Source: Desulfuromusa sp.
GTDB taxonomy: Bacteria; Desulfobacterota; Desulfuromonadia; Desulfuromonadales; Geopsychrobacteraceae
Length of the DNA: 6,017 nucleotides
NCBI GenBank assembly: GCA_029934095.1
Contig: JAOZMV010000104.1
Span: forward strand, 1 to 6,017
Direction of reading: 5' to 3'
The notes below the pieces were generated by a model. That model saw only the letters and a list, made by a program, of their open reading frames with translations, made no database searches and was not told the DNA's origin. A program made the position numbers and the translations under genes. Numbering within the stretch: position 1 is the first letter of the stretch; every line of letters starts with the position of its first letter. Positions 1 through 5,932 of this stretch are shown one piece after another.

Positions 1-152
1 TCGGTCCCGGTCTCGGGACGGTTGGCCCGGTGGATAATTTTGCCCATGTTCCAGGTTTTGGCAAGTCGGTTCTGATTGTCTGCATGCTGATGGGTCGGCT
101 TGAACTATTTACTGTGCTGGTTCTGTTTTTCCCATCTTTTTGGCGTAAATAA
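1..152 (+). CDS. trkH: TrkH-family potassium uptake protein, C-terminal end (partial)
   Basis: The reading frame enters at base 3 and runs 49 codons to a TAA at 150-152; the rest of the gene lies left of the window. The visible protein begins [20 protein letters not shown] and ends in a hydrophobic helix finishing LFFPSFWRK. TrkH/KtrB/Trk-I subunits end in this way: the glycine-rich stretch is the tail of the fourth pore loop (selectivity filter, normally preceded by GNVG), then the final transmembrane helix with the GRLE(L/I)FTVLVLF signature. The protein would sit in the inner membrane and import K+ together with a cytosolic NAD-binding TrkA subunit, which is not visible here. Because only the tail is present, TrkH and the very similar TrkG cannot be separated. 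The gene converges on pgeF, and its transcript would run into the palindromic repeat starting 14 bases after the stop. Confidence 0.9.
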   Translation, partial: GPGLGTVGPVDNFAHVPGFGKSVLIVCMLMGRLELFTVLVLFFPSFWRK

Positions 153-166
153 CTGCAGGTTGAAAG

Positions 167-333
167 CTAGTGTCATGTCACGGATCAAATGCCGCATCTT
201 GCTTGTTCTTTTGTGCGTCAACTACGTTGTGTCTTCCGCTGTATAGCTATGGCTATGCAGCAAAAAACACGCCTTGCTGACGTACAAAATTCCAGCGCAA
301 TTTTGCAACATTTGATCCGTGACACAACACTAG
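167..333. repeat. Long imperfect palindromic repeat element (copy 1, complete)
   Basis: The outer arms 167-191 and 309-333 are reverse complements at 23 of 25 positions, including a perfect 16-base block (TGTCACGGATCAAATG at 176-191, its complement at 309-324). The element starts and ends with CTAG. At its exact middle is a second hairpin: 238-247 (GCTGTATAGC) pairs with 252-261 (GCTATGCAGC), with one G-U pair, around a TATG loop. The material between outer and central stems also pairs patchily (for example TTTTGTGCGTCA at 210-221 with TACGTACAAAA-like sequence near 278-289), so the whole unit could fold as one long hairpin. It contains no gene. The 15-base core ATAGCTATGGCTATG recurs at 6000-6014. 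Size, palindromy and position between convergent genes fit a REP/MITE-like non-autonomous element; membership in a dispersed family is an inference from the two copies here. Confidence 0.8.
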
Positions 334-334
334 A

Positions 335-367
335 AAACCCCCATCGCCCTGTGGACGATGGGGGTTT
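335..367. terminator. Strong hairpin, probable bidirectional terminator
   Basis: A perfect 12-base-pair stem (AAACCCCCATCG at 335-346 with CGATGGGGGTTT at 356-367) encloses a 9-base loop. It lies between the ends of trkH and pgeF. Read on the minus strand, the stem is followed by TTTTC, a short U-tract that suits termination of the pgeF operon about 145 bases past its stop. Read on the plus strand, the stem ends in TTT followed by a run of C, so the U-tract is poor and trkH termination may depend more on hairpin strength. The hairpin begins one base after the palindromic repeat ends. The function is inferred from structure and position. Confidence 0.75.
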
Positions 368-510
368 CCCCCCTCCGGAACCTGTCAATAAACAGATGAA
401 TGATTAAAATTAATACTGAACTTTACCGGATTATACGTTATAAATCTGACAAAAATCTGAATATCACTGCCAGTTAAGTAATAAAAGTTAAGAAACTGTT
501 TATTTCGAGA

Positions 511-1302
511 TTATGGCAGTTGAATAAAGCCGATCTGCCGCCCGGTTACACCATTGTCCCGCCGATGGGAGAAGAATAATTCCGGATGGCAACAGGTACA
601 CTCCTCGACGATCTCAATATTTTGTGGTTTCAGACCCGCTTGCTCTAATTGCAGCTGACAACTGAGGGGGATGTTTAATTGCCAATGTCCCAGCTTGGTT
701 TCTTTGGAAATTTCACTCCAGTATCCACTTCCTTGCCTGAAAGCATCACGCACCGGGCGATCAACTTCATACGTGTGTGCACCAATTCCCGGGCCGATGG
801 CAACCTGAAGTTCCGCTGTCGGGCAGTCAAATTGGCTATGTAGCGTTTGTACGACTTTAGTAATCAGGCCATTGGCTGCTCCCCGCCACCCCGCATGTAT
901 GACGGCAGCAAGCTTAATTTTTTTATGCCAGATCAGGAGGGGAAAGCAATCAGCGGTCAGAACTCCGATCATAATTCCCGGTTGATTGGTTATAATTGCA
1001 TCAACTTTAACACTTAAAAAATGGCTGAGATCAGGATTGGGTTCATCAATTAACAGGATTTCATCGCCATGAACCTGTTTAACCGTCAATAACTGGTGCG
1101 GTGACAGGTTAAAGGCGCGGGCGAAGGTTGCCCGGTTTCCCTCTACATTGACCAATTGGTCGTCTGTCCCAAAGCCCAGGTTCAAAGAGTTATAGGGCGA
1201 TCGACTGATCCCGCCGTTACGTGAACTGAATCCTGCAATCATGCCGTTTGGTAGTTGTTTTGGTTGTAAATATGAAATTTTACCCTGTCGAACGAGTTTC
1301 AT
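511..1302 (-). CDS. pgeF: Peptidoglycan editing factor / YfiH (laccase-domain) family protein
   Basis: This is a complete 263-residue protein, close to the usual family length of about 240-270. Family landmarks appear in order: SSRNGGISRSPYNSLNLG (residues 26-43), the QVHGDE block with His78, TADC with Cys119, HAGWRG at 136-141 with His136, a GPGIG loop at 170-174 followed by YEV, and the C-terminal ECTCCHPELFFSHRRDNGVTG region (234-254). His78, Cys119 and His136 match the metal-binding triad of YfiH/YlmD proteins. The family has been described as polyphenol oxidase, as a purine nucleoside phosphorylase/adenosine deaminase, and in E. coli as a cytoplasmic enzyme that keeps wrongly incorporated L-Ser out of peptidoglycan precursors; the sequence cannot say which activity dominates here. 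The start is supported by GGAG six bases upstream. The gene follows rluD by 14 bases, so it is very likely co-transcribed and last in the operon. Confidence 0.92.
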   Translation of the reverse strand: MKLVRQGKISYLQPKQLPNGMIAGFSSRNGGISRSPYNSLNLGFGTDDQLVNVEGNRATFARAFNLSPHQLLTVKQVHGDEILLIDEPNPDLSHFLSVKVDAIITNQPGIMIGVLTADCFPLLIWHKKIKLAAVIHAGWRGAANGLITKVVQTLHSQFDCPTAELQVAIGPGIGAHTYEVDRPVRDAFRQGSGYWSEISKETKLGHWQLNIPLSCQLQLEQAGLKPQNIEIVEECTCCHPELFFSHRRDNGVTGRQIGFIQLP

Positions 1303-1316
1303 TGAGAGCTCCGTAG

Positions 1317-2279
1317 TTAATATTTCTGATCCAGATAAGTGAGAATACTTTGAAGAGCTTCTGGCATTTCACTGGAAAATTCCAGATATTTTTCACTCCG
1401 GGGATGAATAAATCCTAAGCTTTGAGCAAACAGTGCCTGTCCTGGCAGCCGATCGATCAATTTCCTTAATTCCATATCTTTGAGGGCCGTTGTTCTGGAG
1501 CGATTGCCGTAGAGCGGGTCACCAACCAGCGGGCAGTTTATTTCTGAAAGATGGACTCTGATCTGATGGGTGCGACCGGTTTCAAGGTGTAGCTCAAGCA
1601 GGCTGAGACGATTGACGTTATATTGTTTCAGGGTTTTCCAGTGGGTGACAGCCCGTTTGCCATTTCTGGCTTTGCCACTCATTTTTTTACGCTGTGTCGG
1701 GTGGCGCCCAATCGGTTGGTCTATGGTTCCGGAATGAGTATCCGGGGCACCGTGGATCAGTGCCAGGTAGCGCCGCTTGATGGAATGATCTTTAAATTGT
1801 GCCGCCAGATGTTGATGACTTTGATCATTTTTGGTTGCAACAATAACCCCTGCTGTATCTTTATCAATTCGATGTACGATTCCGGGACGCAACTCCCCAC
1901 CAATCCCGGCCAGATCATCGCAATGGTACAGAAGAGCGTTAACGAGAGTTCCGTGTGAATGTCCCGGCGCAGGGTGAACAACCATCCCCGCAGGCTTATT
2001 AATGACAATCAGGTCTTGGTCTTCATAAAGAACATGCAGGGGAATAGCTTCTGGGAGGGTTTCAGTTGGTTCCGGATCTGGCAGAACAACCTGGATTGTT
2101 TCACCACCTTTAAGTTTACTGCTTGCCTTTGTGGTGATTCCGTTCAGGGTGATCTGGCCACTACCGATCAATTTTTTAAGTTGTGACCGGCTGATTTCCG
2201 GCAGGCATTCTGCGACAAAGGTATCCAGTCGCTCCGCCGGACGGTCATCGGGAAAGAGCAGCTGCTGGGTTGAATTCAT
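1317..2279 (-). CDS. rluD: 23S rRNA pseudouridine synthase, RluD type (RluA family)
   Basis: This is a complete 320-residue RluA-family enzyme. An N-terminal S4 RNA-binding domain covers about residues 15-78 (RLDTFVAECLPEISRSQLKK), followed by the catalytic domain with NKPAGMVVHP (94-103), the active-site block HRIDKDTAG (136-144) with catalytic Asp139, GRTHQIRVH (235-243), GDPLYG (253-258) and QALFAQSLGFIHP (281-293). The S4 domain together with this active-site form points to RluD, which converts uridines 1911, 1915 and 1917 of helix 69 of 23S rRNA to pseudouridine (E. coli numbering). RluC-like specificity cannot be fully excluded. The ATG comes directly after the TAG stop of the upstream small gene and has no good Shine-Dalgarno sequence, so translation is probably coupled to that gene. 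pgeF follows 14 bases downstream; the order rluD then yfiH/pgeF is also found in E. coli. Confidence 0.93.
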   Translation of the reverse strand: MNSTQQLLFPDDRPAERLDTFVAECLPEISRSQLKKLIGSGQITLNGITTKASSKLKGGETIQVVLPDPEPTETLPEAIPLHVLYEDQDLIVINKPAGMVVHPAPGHSHGTLVNALLYHCDDLAGIGGELRPGIVHRIDKDTAGVIVATKNDQSHQHLAAQFKDHSIKRRYLALIHGAPDTHSGTIDQPIGRHPTQRKKMSGKARNGKRAVTHWKTLKQYNVNRLSLLELHLETGRTHQIRVHLSEINCPLVGDPLYGNRSRTTALKDMELRKLIDRLPGQALFAQSLGFIHPRSEKYLEFSSEMPEALQSILTYLDQKY

Positions 2280-2549
2280 CTACCAGATCTGACTTTCAAT
2301 CTTTCCAGCTTGTTTGATCATAACATCAACAATTGCCCGTTCGTAGAGATGATTGCGGTTTTGCATTTCAGGAGAAACCCGGGTAAAGAAGTGTTCGCGA
2401 CCTTCTTCCAGCTCTTCATCCATCAGTTCAAAAATGCTGTCACTTTTGATTCCTTCTGAAACCTTGTCTTGATTATAGAGGGCAATGTCGGACACAATTG
2501 CACGAGCCAACCGAAATGCGAGATCAGGATTTTCTACCATTCTTGCCAT
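2280..2549 (-). CDS. Small conserved-looking hypothetical protein upstream of rluD
   Basis: I do not recognise this protein by name. With the start chosen here it has 89 residues, begins MARMVENPDLAFRLARAIV and ends KQAGKIESQIW. It is rich in charged residues, has no cysteine, signal peptide or membrane segment, and looks almost entirely helical, with an acidic middle (FELMDEELEEGREHFF) and a YERAIVDVMIKQAG segment near the end. It is most likely cytoplasmic. An ATG five codons upstream (2562-2564) would give 94 residues, but that ATG has no ribosome binding site, whereas GGAGG at 2558-2562 sits eight bases before the chosen ATG and partly overlaps the upstream one. The stop codon abuts the rluD ATG with no gap, so the two are almost certainly one transcription unit. 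The tight fit suggests a job in the same ribosome or cell-growth setting, but no function can be assigned. Confidence 0.8.
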   Translation of the reverse strand: MARMVENPDLAFRLARAIVSDIALYNQDKVSEGIKSDSIFELMDEELEEGREHFFTRVSPEMQNRNHLYERAIVDVMIKQAGKIESQIW

Positions 2550-2557
2550 AAGATCAG

Positions 2558-2562
2558 CCTCC
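2558..2562 (-). promoter_or_regulatory. Ribosome binding site that decides the start of the small gene
   Basis: On the minus strand GGAGG lies eight bases before the ATG at 2547-2549, an ideal spacing. The alternative upstream ATG (2562-2564) overlaps this site and is preceded only by CAGTGGC, which is not a useful Shine-Dalgarno sequence. This supports the 89-residue protein over the 94-residue one. Confidence 0.65.
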
Positions 2563-2621
2563 ATGCCACTGACGAGTTATCAAGTTCTTTTTCTTGGGTT
2601 TGATTTTATTAATTTTTGTCC

Positions 2622-2630
2622 AATATAGCA
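2622..2630 (-). promoter_or_regulatory. Candidate extended -10 promoter for small gene-rluD-pgeF
   Basis: In the AT-rich gap between the cytochrome b5-like gene and the small gene, the minus strand reads TGCTATATT. This is a TGn extension joined to a five-of-six match to the TATAAT -10 box. Transcription would begin near 2615 and leave a leader of roughly 65 bases before the start at 2549. The bases 17 upstream (around AAGAAA) are not a recognisable -35 box, so the call rests on the extended -10 alone. This is the only gap before rluD and pgeF large enough to hold their promoter. Confidence 0.35.
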
Positions 2631-2760
2631 AGTATTAATCTTGATTTCTTAAAATTAGCATGGCTATTTAGTGAGTTATGTCAGTAAAAATGCAATCAGA
2701 CCCATCTTTGGTGCCGAATTCCTTACAGTGCCTGTCAGATCAAACCTGCTGGCTATACAG

Positions 2761-3084
2761 TTAAAGCATAAAAGTGGCAATCAACAGCAATGCCACAAAA
2801 GCCATAATGATGATTGATAACAGGGGGATTCCGGTCGCTGGTTGTGGCTTTTTAACGACCTTCCTGTCAATTTTTCCAACCACTGGAAAGCGTTCTATCA
2901 CCGTTCTCAGGTGGGGAGCCGATTTCAACTCATCGGACAGATCCTGGCCCGCTTGATGCCTCCCCTCATGTTGACCACCCTTCCAACGCGGGCTGGTGCT
3001 GACATCATAAATGACACCACCGACGGCAACATAGGCAGCACGGCCATCACCACCATCGAATCTGGCCAGTTCTTCAATTGTCAT
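2761..3084 (-). CDS. Cytochrome b5-like heme/steroid-binding domain protein with C-terminal membrane anchor
   Basis: This is a complete 107-residue protein in two parts. Residues 1-72 resemble the cytochrome b5-like heme/steroid-binding domain: EELARFDGGDGRAAYVAVGG, VIYDVSTSPRWKGGQHEG, then HQAGQDLSDELKSAPH and FPVVGKID. His39, His43 and His58 are candidate heme ligands, the first two in a GGxHxGxH arrangement that stands where classical b5 proteins have HPGG. Residues 85-107 (GIPLLSIIIMAFVALLLIAT and on) form one hydrophobic helix at the very end. There is no signal peptide, so the domain is expected to face the cytoplasm from a tail anchor. Heme binding and an electron-transfer role are family inferences; related domains bind steroids or other ligands instead. 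GGGAGG five bases upstream supports the start. The gene lies 68 bases after speA on the same strand with no clear terminator between, so read-through is possible, but no link to polyamines is evident. Confidence 0.85.
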   Translation of the reverse strand: MTIEELARFDGGDGRAAYVAVGGVIYDVSTSPRWKGGQHEGRHQAGQDLSDELKSAPHLRTVIERFPVVGKIDRKVVKKPQPATGIPLLSIIIMAFVALLLIATFML

Positions 3085-3152
3085 CAGTTCCTCCCGTGAG
3101 GTTTATGTTCTCAAACAGCCATCTGTTGCCAGAGTCTGTAACGTTGAACAGG

Positions 3153-5069
3153 TTATTGGTTTTTAAAATAAGTTTGACCATTCAATTGTGCTGAAAATTG
3201 CGTCAAAATCTGCTGGCGTTCAGCGACACTGATTCTCTTTTGTTTGACTGCCAGCTCAATTTTGTCACGAAATCCTTTATAAAAGGAACCTGGGTTATAT
3301 TCCAGCATATTCAAGACTTCAGAAATTGTATCGCCCGATTGCTCCTCTATGATATCAAACCCACCGTCTTCATTGATCCGGATATTGATTACGTTGGTAT
3401 CTCCAAAAAGATTGTGCAGGTCGCCCAGGGTTTCCTGATAGGCACCCATTAAAAAAACTCCAAGAATATAATCTTCTTCCCGGTTGAGAGGGTGGACCGG
3501 TAACGTCTTACTCTCTCCTTCAGCAAGGAGAAAACGATCAAGTTTACCGTCACAATCACAAGTGAGATCCGAGATGCTGGCATTTCGCTCAGGAAATTCG
3601 TCAAGACGCTGAATTGGCATGATTGGAAACGTCTGACCGATTGCCCAGGTATCAGGTAACGATTGGAAAACACTGAAATTCCCATAATAGATATCGGCTA
3701 AGTTAGGTTTCAGCTCGGATAGAGAGACGGGTATCTCTTCCAGTTGATCCAGACGCTCAGAAAAGGTGTGAAAAATCGCCAGAACCAGGTTTTCTGCCAA
3801 GGCCCGCTCACGCAATCTGATGGCGCCGCTTTTGAACAGTTCTCTGATCCTGTCCCGGTTTGTGAGCGCTTCCGTATAGCCACCAGTAAGATTGACTTCG
3901 GCTGCGTTTTTATAGAGTTTGTATTGTTGTTCAACCAATGGATGACAATTTTCTGGAGAGCTGCTCGGGAGTGTCATGGGCTCGTAGCGCATGACGTTGA
4001 GGATGTTAAACAGCAGAATTGAGGTGTGGGCAACGGTAGCGCGCCCTGACTCCGTAATGATAACAGGATGATCAATTTTATGGGGGGAGAGGGTCTCCTT
4101 GATCGTTTCAACGATACAACGGCAATAGTCGCCTAAATTGTAATTGCGTGAATGGCTATGAAGCGATTGATTGCCGATGTAATCAACCGCCAGACCGCCT
4201 CCCAGATCCAGATATTTCAAGGGGATATTTTCTGCTGCCAGGTCGGCATAAAAACGGCTGGCTTCTCTGACCGCAGTTCTGATTTCTGTTATATCGGGAA
4301 TCTGAGAGCCGAGATGACAGTGTAGCAGTTGTAGGCAGTCAACCATTCCCGCCTGCCGCAGTTCATCGACCGTTGCGATCAGTTGCGCTGTGCTGAGTCC
4401 AAAACTGCTGCGATCACCGCTGGTTTCCGTCCAGAGTCCAGCAACTTTAGTGGATACTTTGATCCTCAATCCAAGCAGGGGTCGAATCCCCAGTTTCTGG
4501 CTGCGTTCAATAATCAGTGGTAATTCAATTGGTGATTCGATAACGAAGAAACATCGGTGTCCCAGTTTGTTTGCCCATAGTCCCAGGTCAATGAAATCCT
4601 GATCCTTGTTTCCATTGCAGATCAACAGACCTGTTTCATTTAGTTTGGCTAAACACAGCAGCAGCTCTGCCTTGCTCCCGGCTTCCAGTCCGTGGCCAAA
4701 GTCTGCACCAAAATGGCCGATTTCTTCAATTACAGTGCGCTGCTGGTTGACTTTTACCGGGAACACTCCGCTGTATGTTCCGGTGTATTCAGCGTCCTGG
4801 ATAGTTTGCTGGAAGGTTTCATTGATTTCTGTGATACTGGCATCAAGTAGATTTTCAACTCGAAGCAATAGCGGTAGCTGGTGATCACGATCACGAGAAC
4901 TCTGGATGATGTCGATCACCGGTATGGCAACTTTGCCGCTAGTAAAAGGGATGGAGATGTTGATTTCACCTTTTGCAGAAATTGAAAAATTACCCTCACC
5001 CCACTGATTGATGCCATAGAGTGCAGCAGAATCGGCAACAGACCAGCTGTCCGCAGGTTGAGTCTTCAT
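3153..5069 (-). CDS. speA: Biosynthetic arginine decarboxylase
   Basis: This is a complete 638-residue PLP enzyme of the alanine-racemase/ornithine-decarboxylase fold, at the usual length for bacterial biosynthetic arginine decarboxylases. It converts L-arginine to agmatine and CO2, the first step of the arginine route to putrescine. Landmarks in order are WSVADSAALYGINQWGEG (9-26), the PLP-lysine block FPVKVNQQ with Lys106, HCHLGSQIPD (250-259), DLGGGLAVDY (288-297), the PLP-phosphate/arginine region TESGRATVAHTS (339-350), DLTCDCDGKLDRF (501-513) with the catalytic-cysteine candidate Cys504, and GAYQETLGDLHNLFGDT (542-558). In E. coli SpeA the fourth of these residues is Ser (TCDSDG); here it is Cys506. 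The start ATG overlaps the speE stop by four bases (ATGA), with GGGAG 11 bases upstream inside speE, which points to translational coupling. No agmatinase or agmatine deiminase gene is in the window. Confidence 0.96.
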   Translation of the reverse strand: MKTQPADSWSVADSAALYGINQWGEGNFSISAKGEINISIPFTSGKVAIPVIDIIQSSRDRDHQLPLLLRVENLLDASITEINETFQQTIQDAEYTGTYSGVFPVKVNQQRTVIEEIGHFGADFGHGLEAGSKAELLLCLAKLNETGLLICNGNKDQDFIDLGLWANKLGHRCFFVIESPIELPLIIERSQKLGIRPLLGLRIKVSTKVAGLWTETSGDRSSFGLSTAQLIATVDELRQAGMVDCLQLLHCHLGSQIPDITEIRTAVREASRFYADLAAENIPLKYLDLGGGLAVDYIGNQSLHSHSRNYNLGDYCRCIVETIKETLSPHKIDHPVIITESGRATVAHTSILLFNILNVMRYEPMTLPSSSPENCHPLVEQQYKLYKNAAEVNLTGGYTEALTNRDRIRELFKSGAIRLRERALAENLVLAIFHTFSERLDQLEEIPVSLSELKPNLADIYYGNFSVFQSLPDTWAIGQTFPIMPIQRLDEFPERNASISDLTCDCDGKLDRFLLAEGESKTLPVHPLNREEDYILGVFLMGAYQETLGDLHNLFGDTNVINIRINEDGGFDIIEEQSGDTISEVLNMLEYNPGSFYKGFRDKIELAVKQKRISVAERQQILTQFSAQLNGQTYFKNQ

Positions 5070-5911
5070 TCAGCGATGTTCTCCCGGGCAAAGGTTGGCA
5101 GCATAAAAGCTCCAAGGTGTAAGTCCTCATTGTAGTAACGGCTGTGGAAGTTTCGACCGGCGGCGCGATCATGATCGAAATCGGTGATCGGGTGATATTT
5201 TTTGCTGGCAAAGGCAAAGCTCCAGAACCCGCTGGGGTAGGTTGGAATGAATGCCTGATACATTTTGACCAGCGGAAAAACTGCCCGCAAGTTCTGATAC
5301 ATACTTTTTTGAATTTCAGCATGATAAAAAGGCGATTCACTCTGGGCGATCATGATCCCGTCAGCTTTTAAAGCTGAGAATACCGAGCGGTAGAAGTTCT
5401 CTTCAAATAAGCCGACCGCCGGACCGATCGGGTCCGTTGAATCAACCAGGATAATATCAAATTCATTTTGATGATCACGAATATAGGCGAGCCCGTCATC
5501 GACATGCAATTTGACCCGGGGGTTATTCCCATCGATTTCAGAGGCCATTGAGGGGAGGAATTCGATAGATTTTTCAATCACCAGGCCGTCGATTTCACAG
5601 AGCACCGCCAGCTCCACTTCCGGATGTTTCATTATCTCTCGAATAGTGCCACCATCGCCCCCGCCGATCACCAGAACCTTTTTCGGATCAGGGTGGGTGA
5701 ACAGCGCTGGATGAACAATCATATCATGGTAGATGAATTCATCACGTTCTGTCACCATCACCAGTCCGTCGAGGAGCATCATGCGGCCAAATTCAAGGGT
5801 TTCAATAATATCGAGTTGCTGAAACTTACTTTTACCGGAAAAAAGGGTTTTAGTTGCTTTTATGCTAATGCCTACGTTGTCGCTATGTTTTTCGGTGTAC
5901 CAAAGATCCAT
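5066..5911 (-). CDS. speE: Spermidine synthase (polyamine aminopropyltransferase)
   Basis: This is a complete 281-residue aminopropyltransferase, a normal length for bacterial SpeE. The enzyme moves an aminopropyl group from decarboxylated S-adenosylmethionine to putrescine, giving spermidine and methylthioadenosine in the cytoplasm. An N-terminal beta domain (LWYTEKHSDNVGISIKATK, FGRMMLLDGLVMVTERDE) precedes a Rossmann domain with the nucleoside-binding GGGDGGT (83-89), acidic Glu106-Ile-Asp, DDG (138-140), the catalytic DSTDPIGPA block (157-165, Asp157 and Asp160), TYPSGFWSFAFASK (224-237) and the C-terminal YYNEDLHLGAFMLP (259-272). The ATG has a good GGGAGG seven bases upstream, but that site lies inside a hairpin. 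It is the first gene of the speE-speA pair. The decarboxylated-SAM source (speD) is not visible, and the sequence cannot tell whether putrescine or agmatine is the preferred acceptor. Confidence 0.95.
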   Translation of the reverse strand: MDLWYTEKHSDNVGISIKATKTLFSGKSKFQQLDIIETLEFGRMMLLDGLVMVTERDEFIYHDMIVHPALFTHPDPKKVLVIGGGDGGTIREIMKHPEVELAVLCEIDGLVIEKSIEFLPSMASEIDGNNPRVKLHVDDGLAYIRDHQNEFDIILVDSTDPIGPAVGLFEENFYRSVFSALKADGIMIAQSESPFYHAEIQKSMYQNLRAVFPLVKMYQAFIPTYPSGFWSFAFASKKYHPITDFDHDRAAGRNFHSRYYNEDLHLGAFMLPTFARENIAE

Positions 5912-5916
5912 AATTG

Positions 5917-5932
5917 AGCCTCCCAGGAGGCT
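5917..5932 (-). promoter_or_regulatory. speE: Hairpin that contains the speE ribosome binding site
   Basis: On the minus strand the leader reads AGCCTCCTGGGAGGCT, a self-complementary 16-mer. GGGAGG (5919-5924), the Shine-Dalgarno sequence seven bases before the speE ATG, can pair with CCTCC on the other arm. The fold would be six or seven pairs around a very tight loop, more likely formed with four unpaired bases at the tip. Folding would hide the ribosome binding site. The hairpin adjoins or forms the outer end of the palindromic repeat at 5932-6017. The complementarity is seen directly; a regulatory effect is inference. Confidence 0.5.

Larger units (their letters stand above)
153..510. 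other. Gene-free convergent intergenic region
   Basis: These 358 bases separate the 3' ends of trkH (+) and pgeF (-). The left half is a long palindromic repeat (167-333) and a GC-rich terminator hairpin (335-367). The right half (about 374-510) is AT-rich; I see no gene, no RNA gene and no convincing promoter in it. A frame of 72 codons is open at 189-407 on the plus strand, but it runs through both arms of the palindrome and the terminator, has no ribosome binding site, and resembles no protein I know, so I do not call it. Confidence 0.8.

Noticed and set aside
167..333. CRISPR array or tRNA-like gene in the repeat region
   Set aside because: There are no regularly spaced direct repeats; the structure is a single inverted unit, and no cloverleaf or T-loop motif is present.
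189..407. Open frame of 72 codons on the plus strand
   Set aside because: It runs through both arms of the palindromic repeat and the terminator hairpin, lacks a ribosome binding site, and has no protein-like conservation signal that I can see.
430..435. Perfect TATAAT on the minus strand
   Set aside because: No -35 box at a workable distance, and it would transcribe only toward the terminator and the end of trkH, so it is most likely chance in an AT-rich stretch.
466..520. Seven-base inverted repeat (ACTGCCA at 466-472, TGGCAGT at 514-520) across the pgeF stop codon
   Set aside because: The loop would be 41 bases, the stem is short and no U-tract follows; the hairpin at 335-367 is a far better terminator.
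1623..2186. Open frames on the plus strand, and a second minus-strand frame at 1757-2008, inside rluD
   Set aside because: They are shadows of rluD, whose frame carries all expected catalytic motifs without interruption.
3085..3152. Possible terminator or promoter between speA and the cytochrome b5-like gene
   Set aside because: Only a five-pair AACAG/CTGTT stem with no U-tract is visible, and the CATAAA-like box has no -35 partner.
5166..5357. GATCATGATC palindrome twice within speE (5167-5176 and 5348-5357)
   Set aside because: The copies encode different residues in different frames (DHD and IMI) and lie in well-conserved coding sequence, so codon use explains them; no operator role is supported.
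3198..5917. Several frames of 60-114 codons lying across speA and speE on both strands
   Set aside because: Both host genes are intact and full-length in their own frame; the others show no recognisable domain and no ribosome binding site worth calling.
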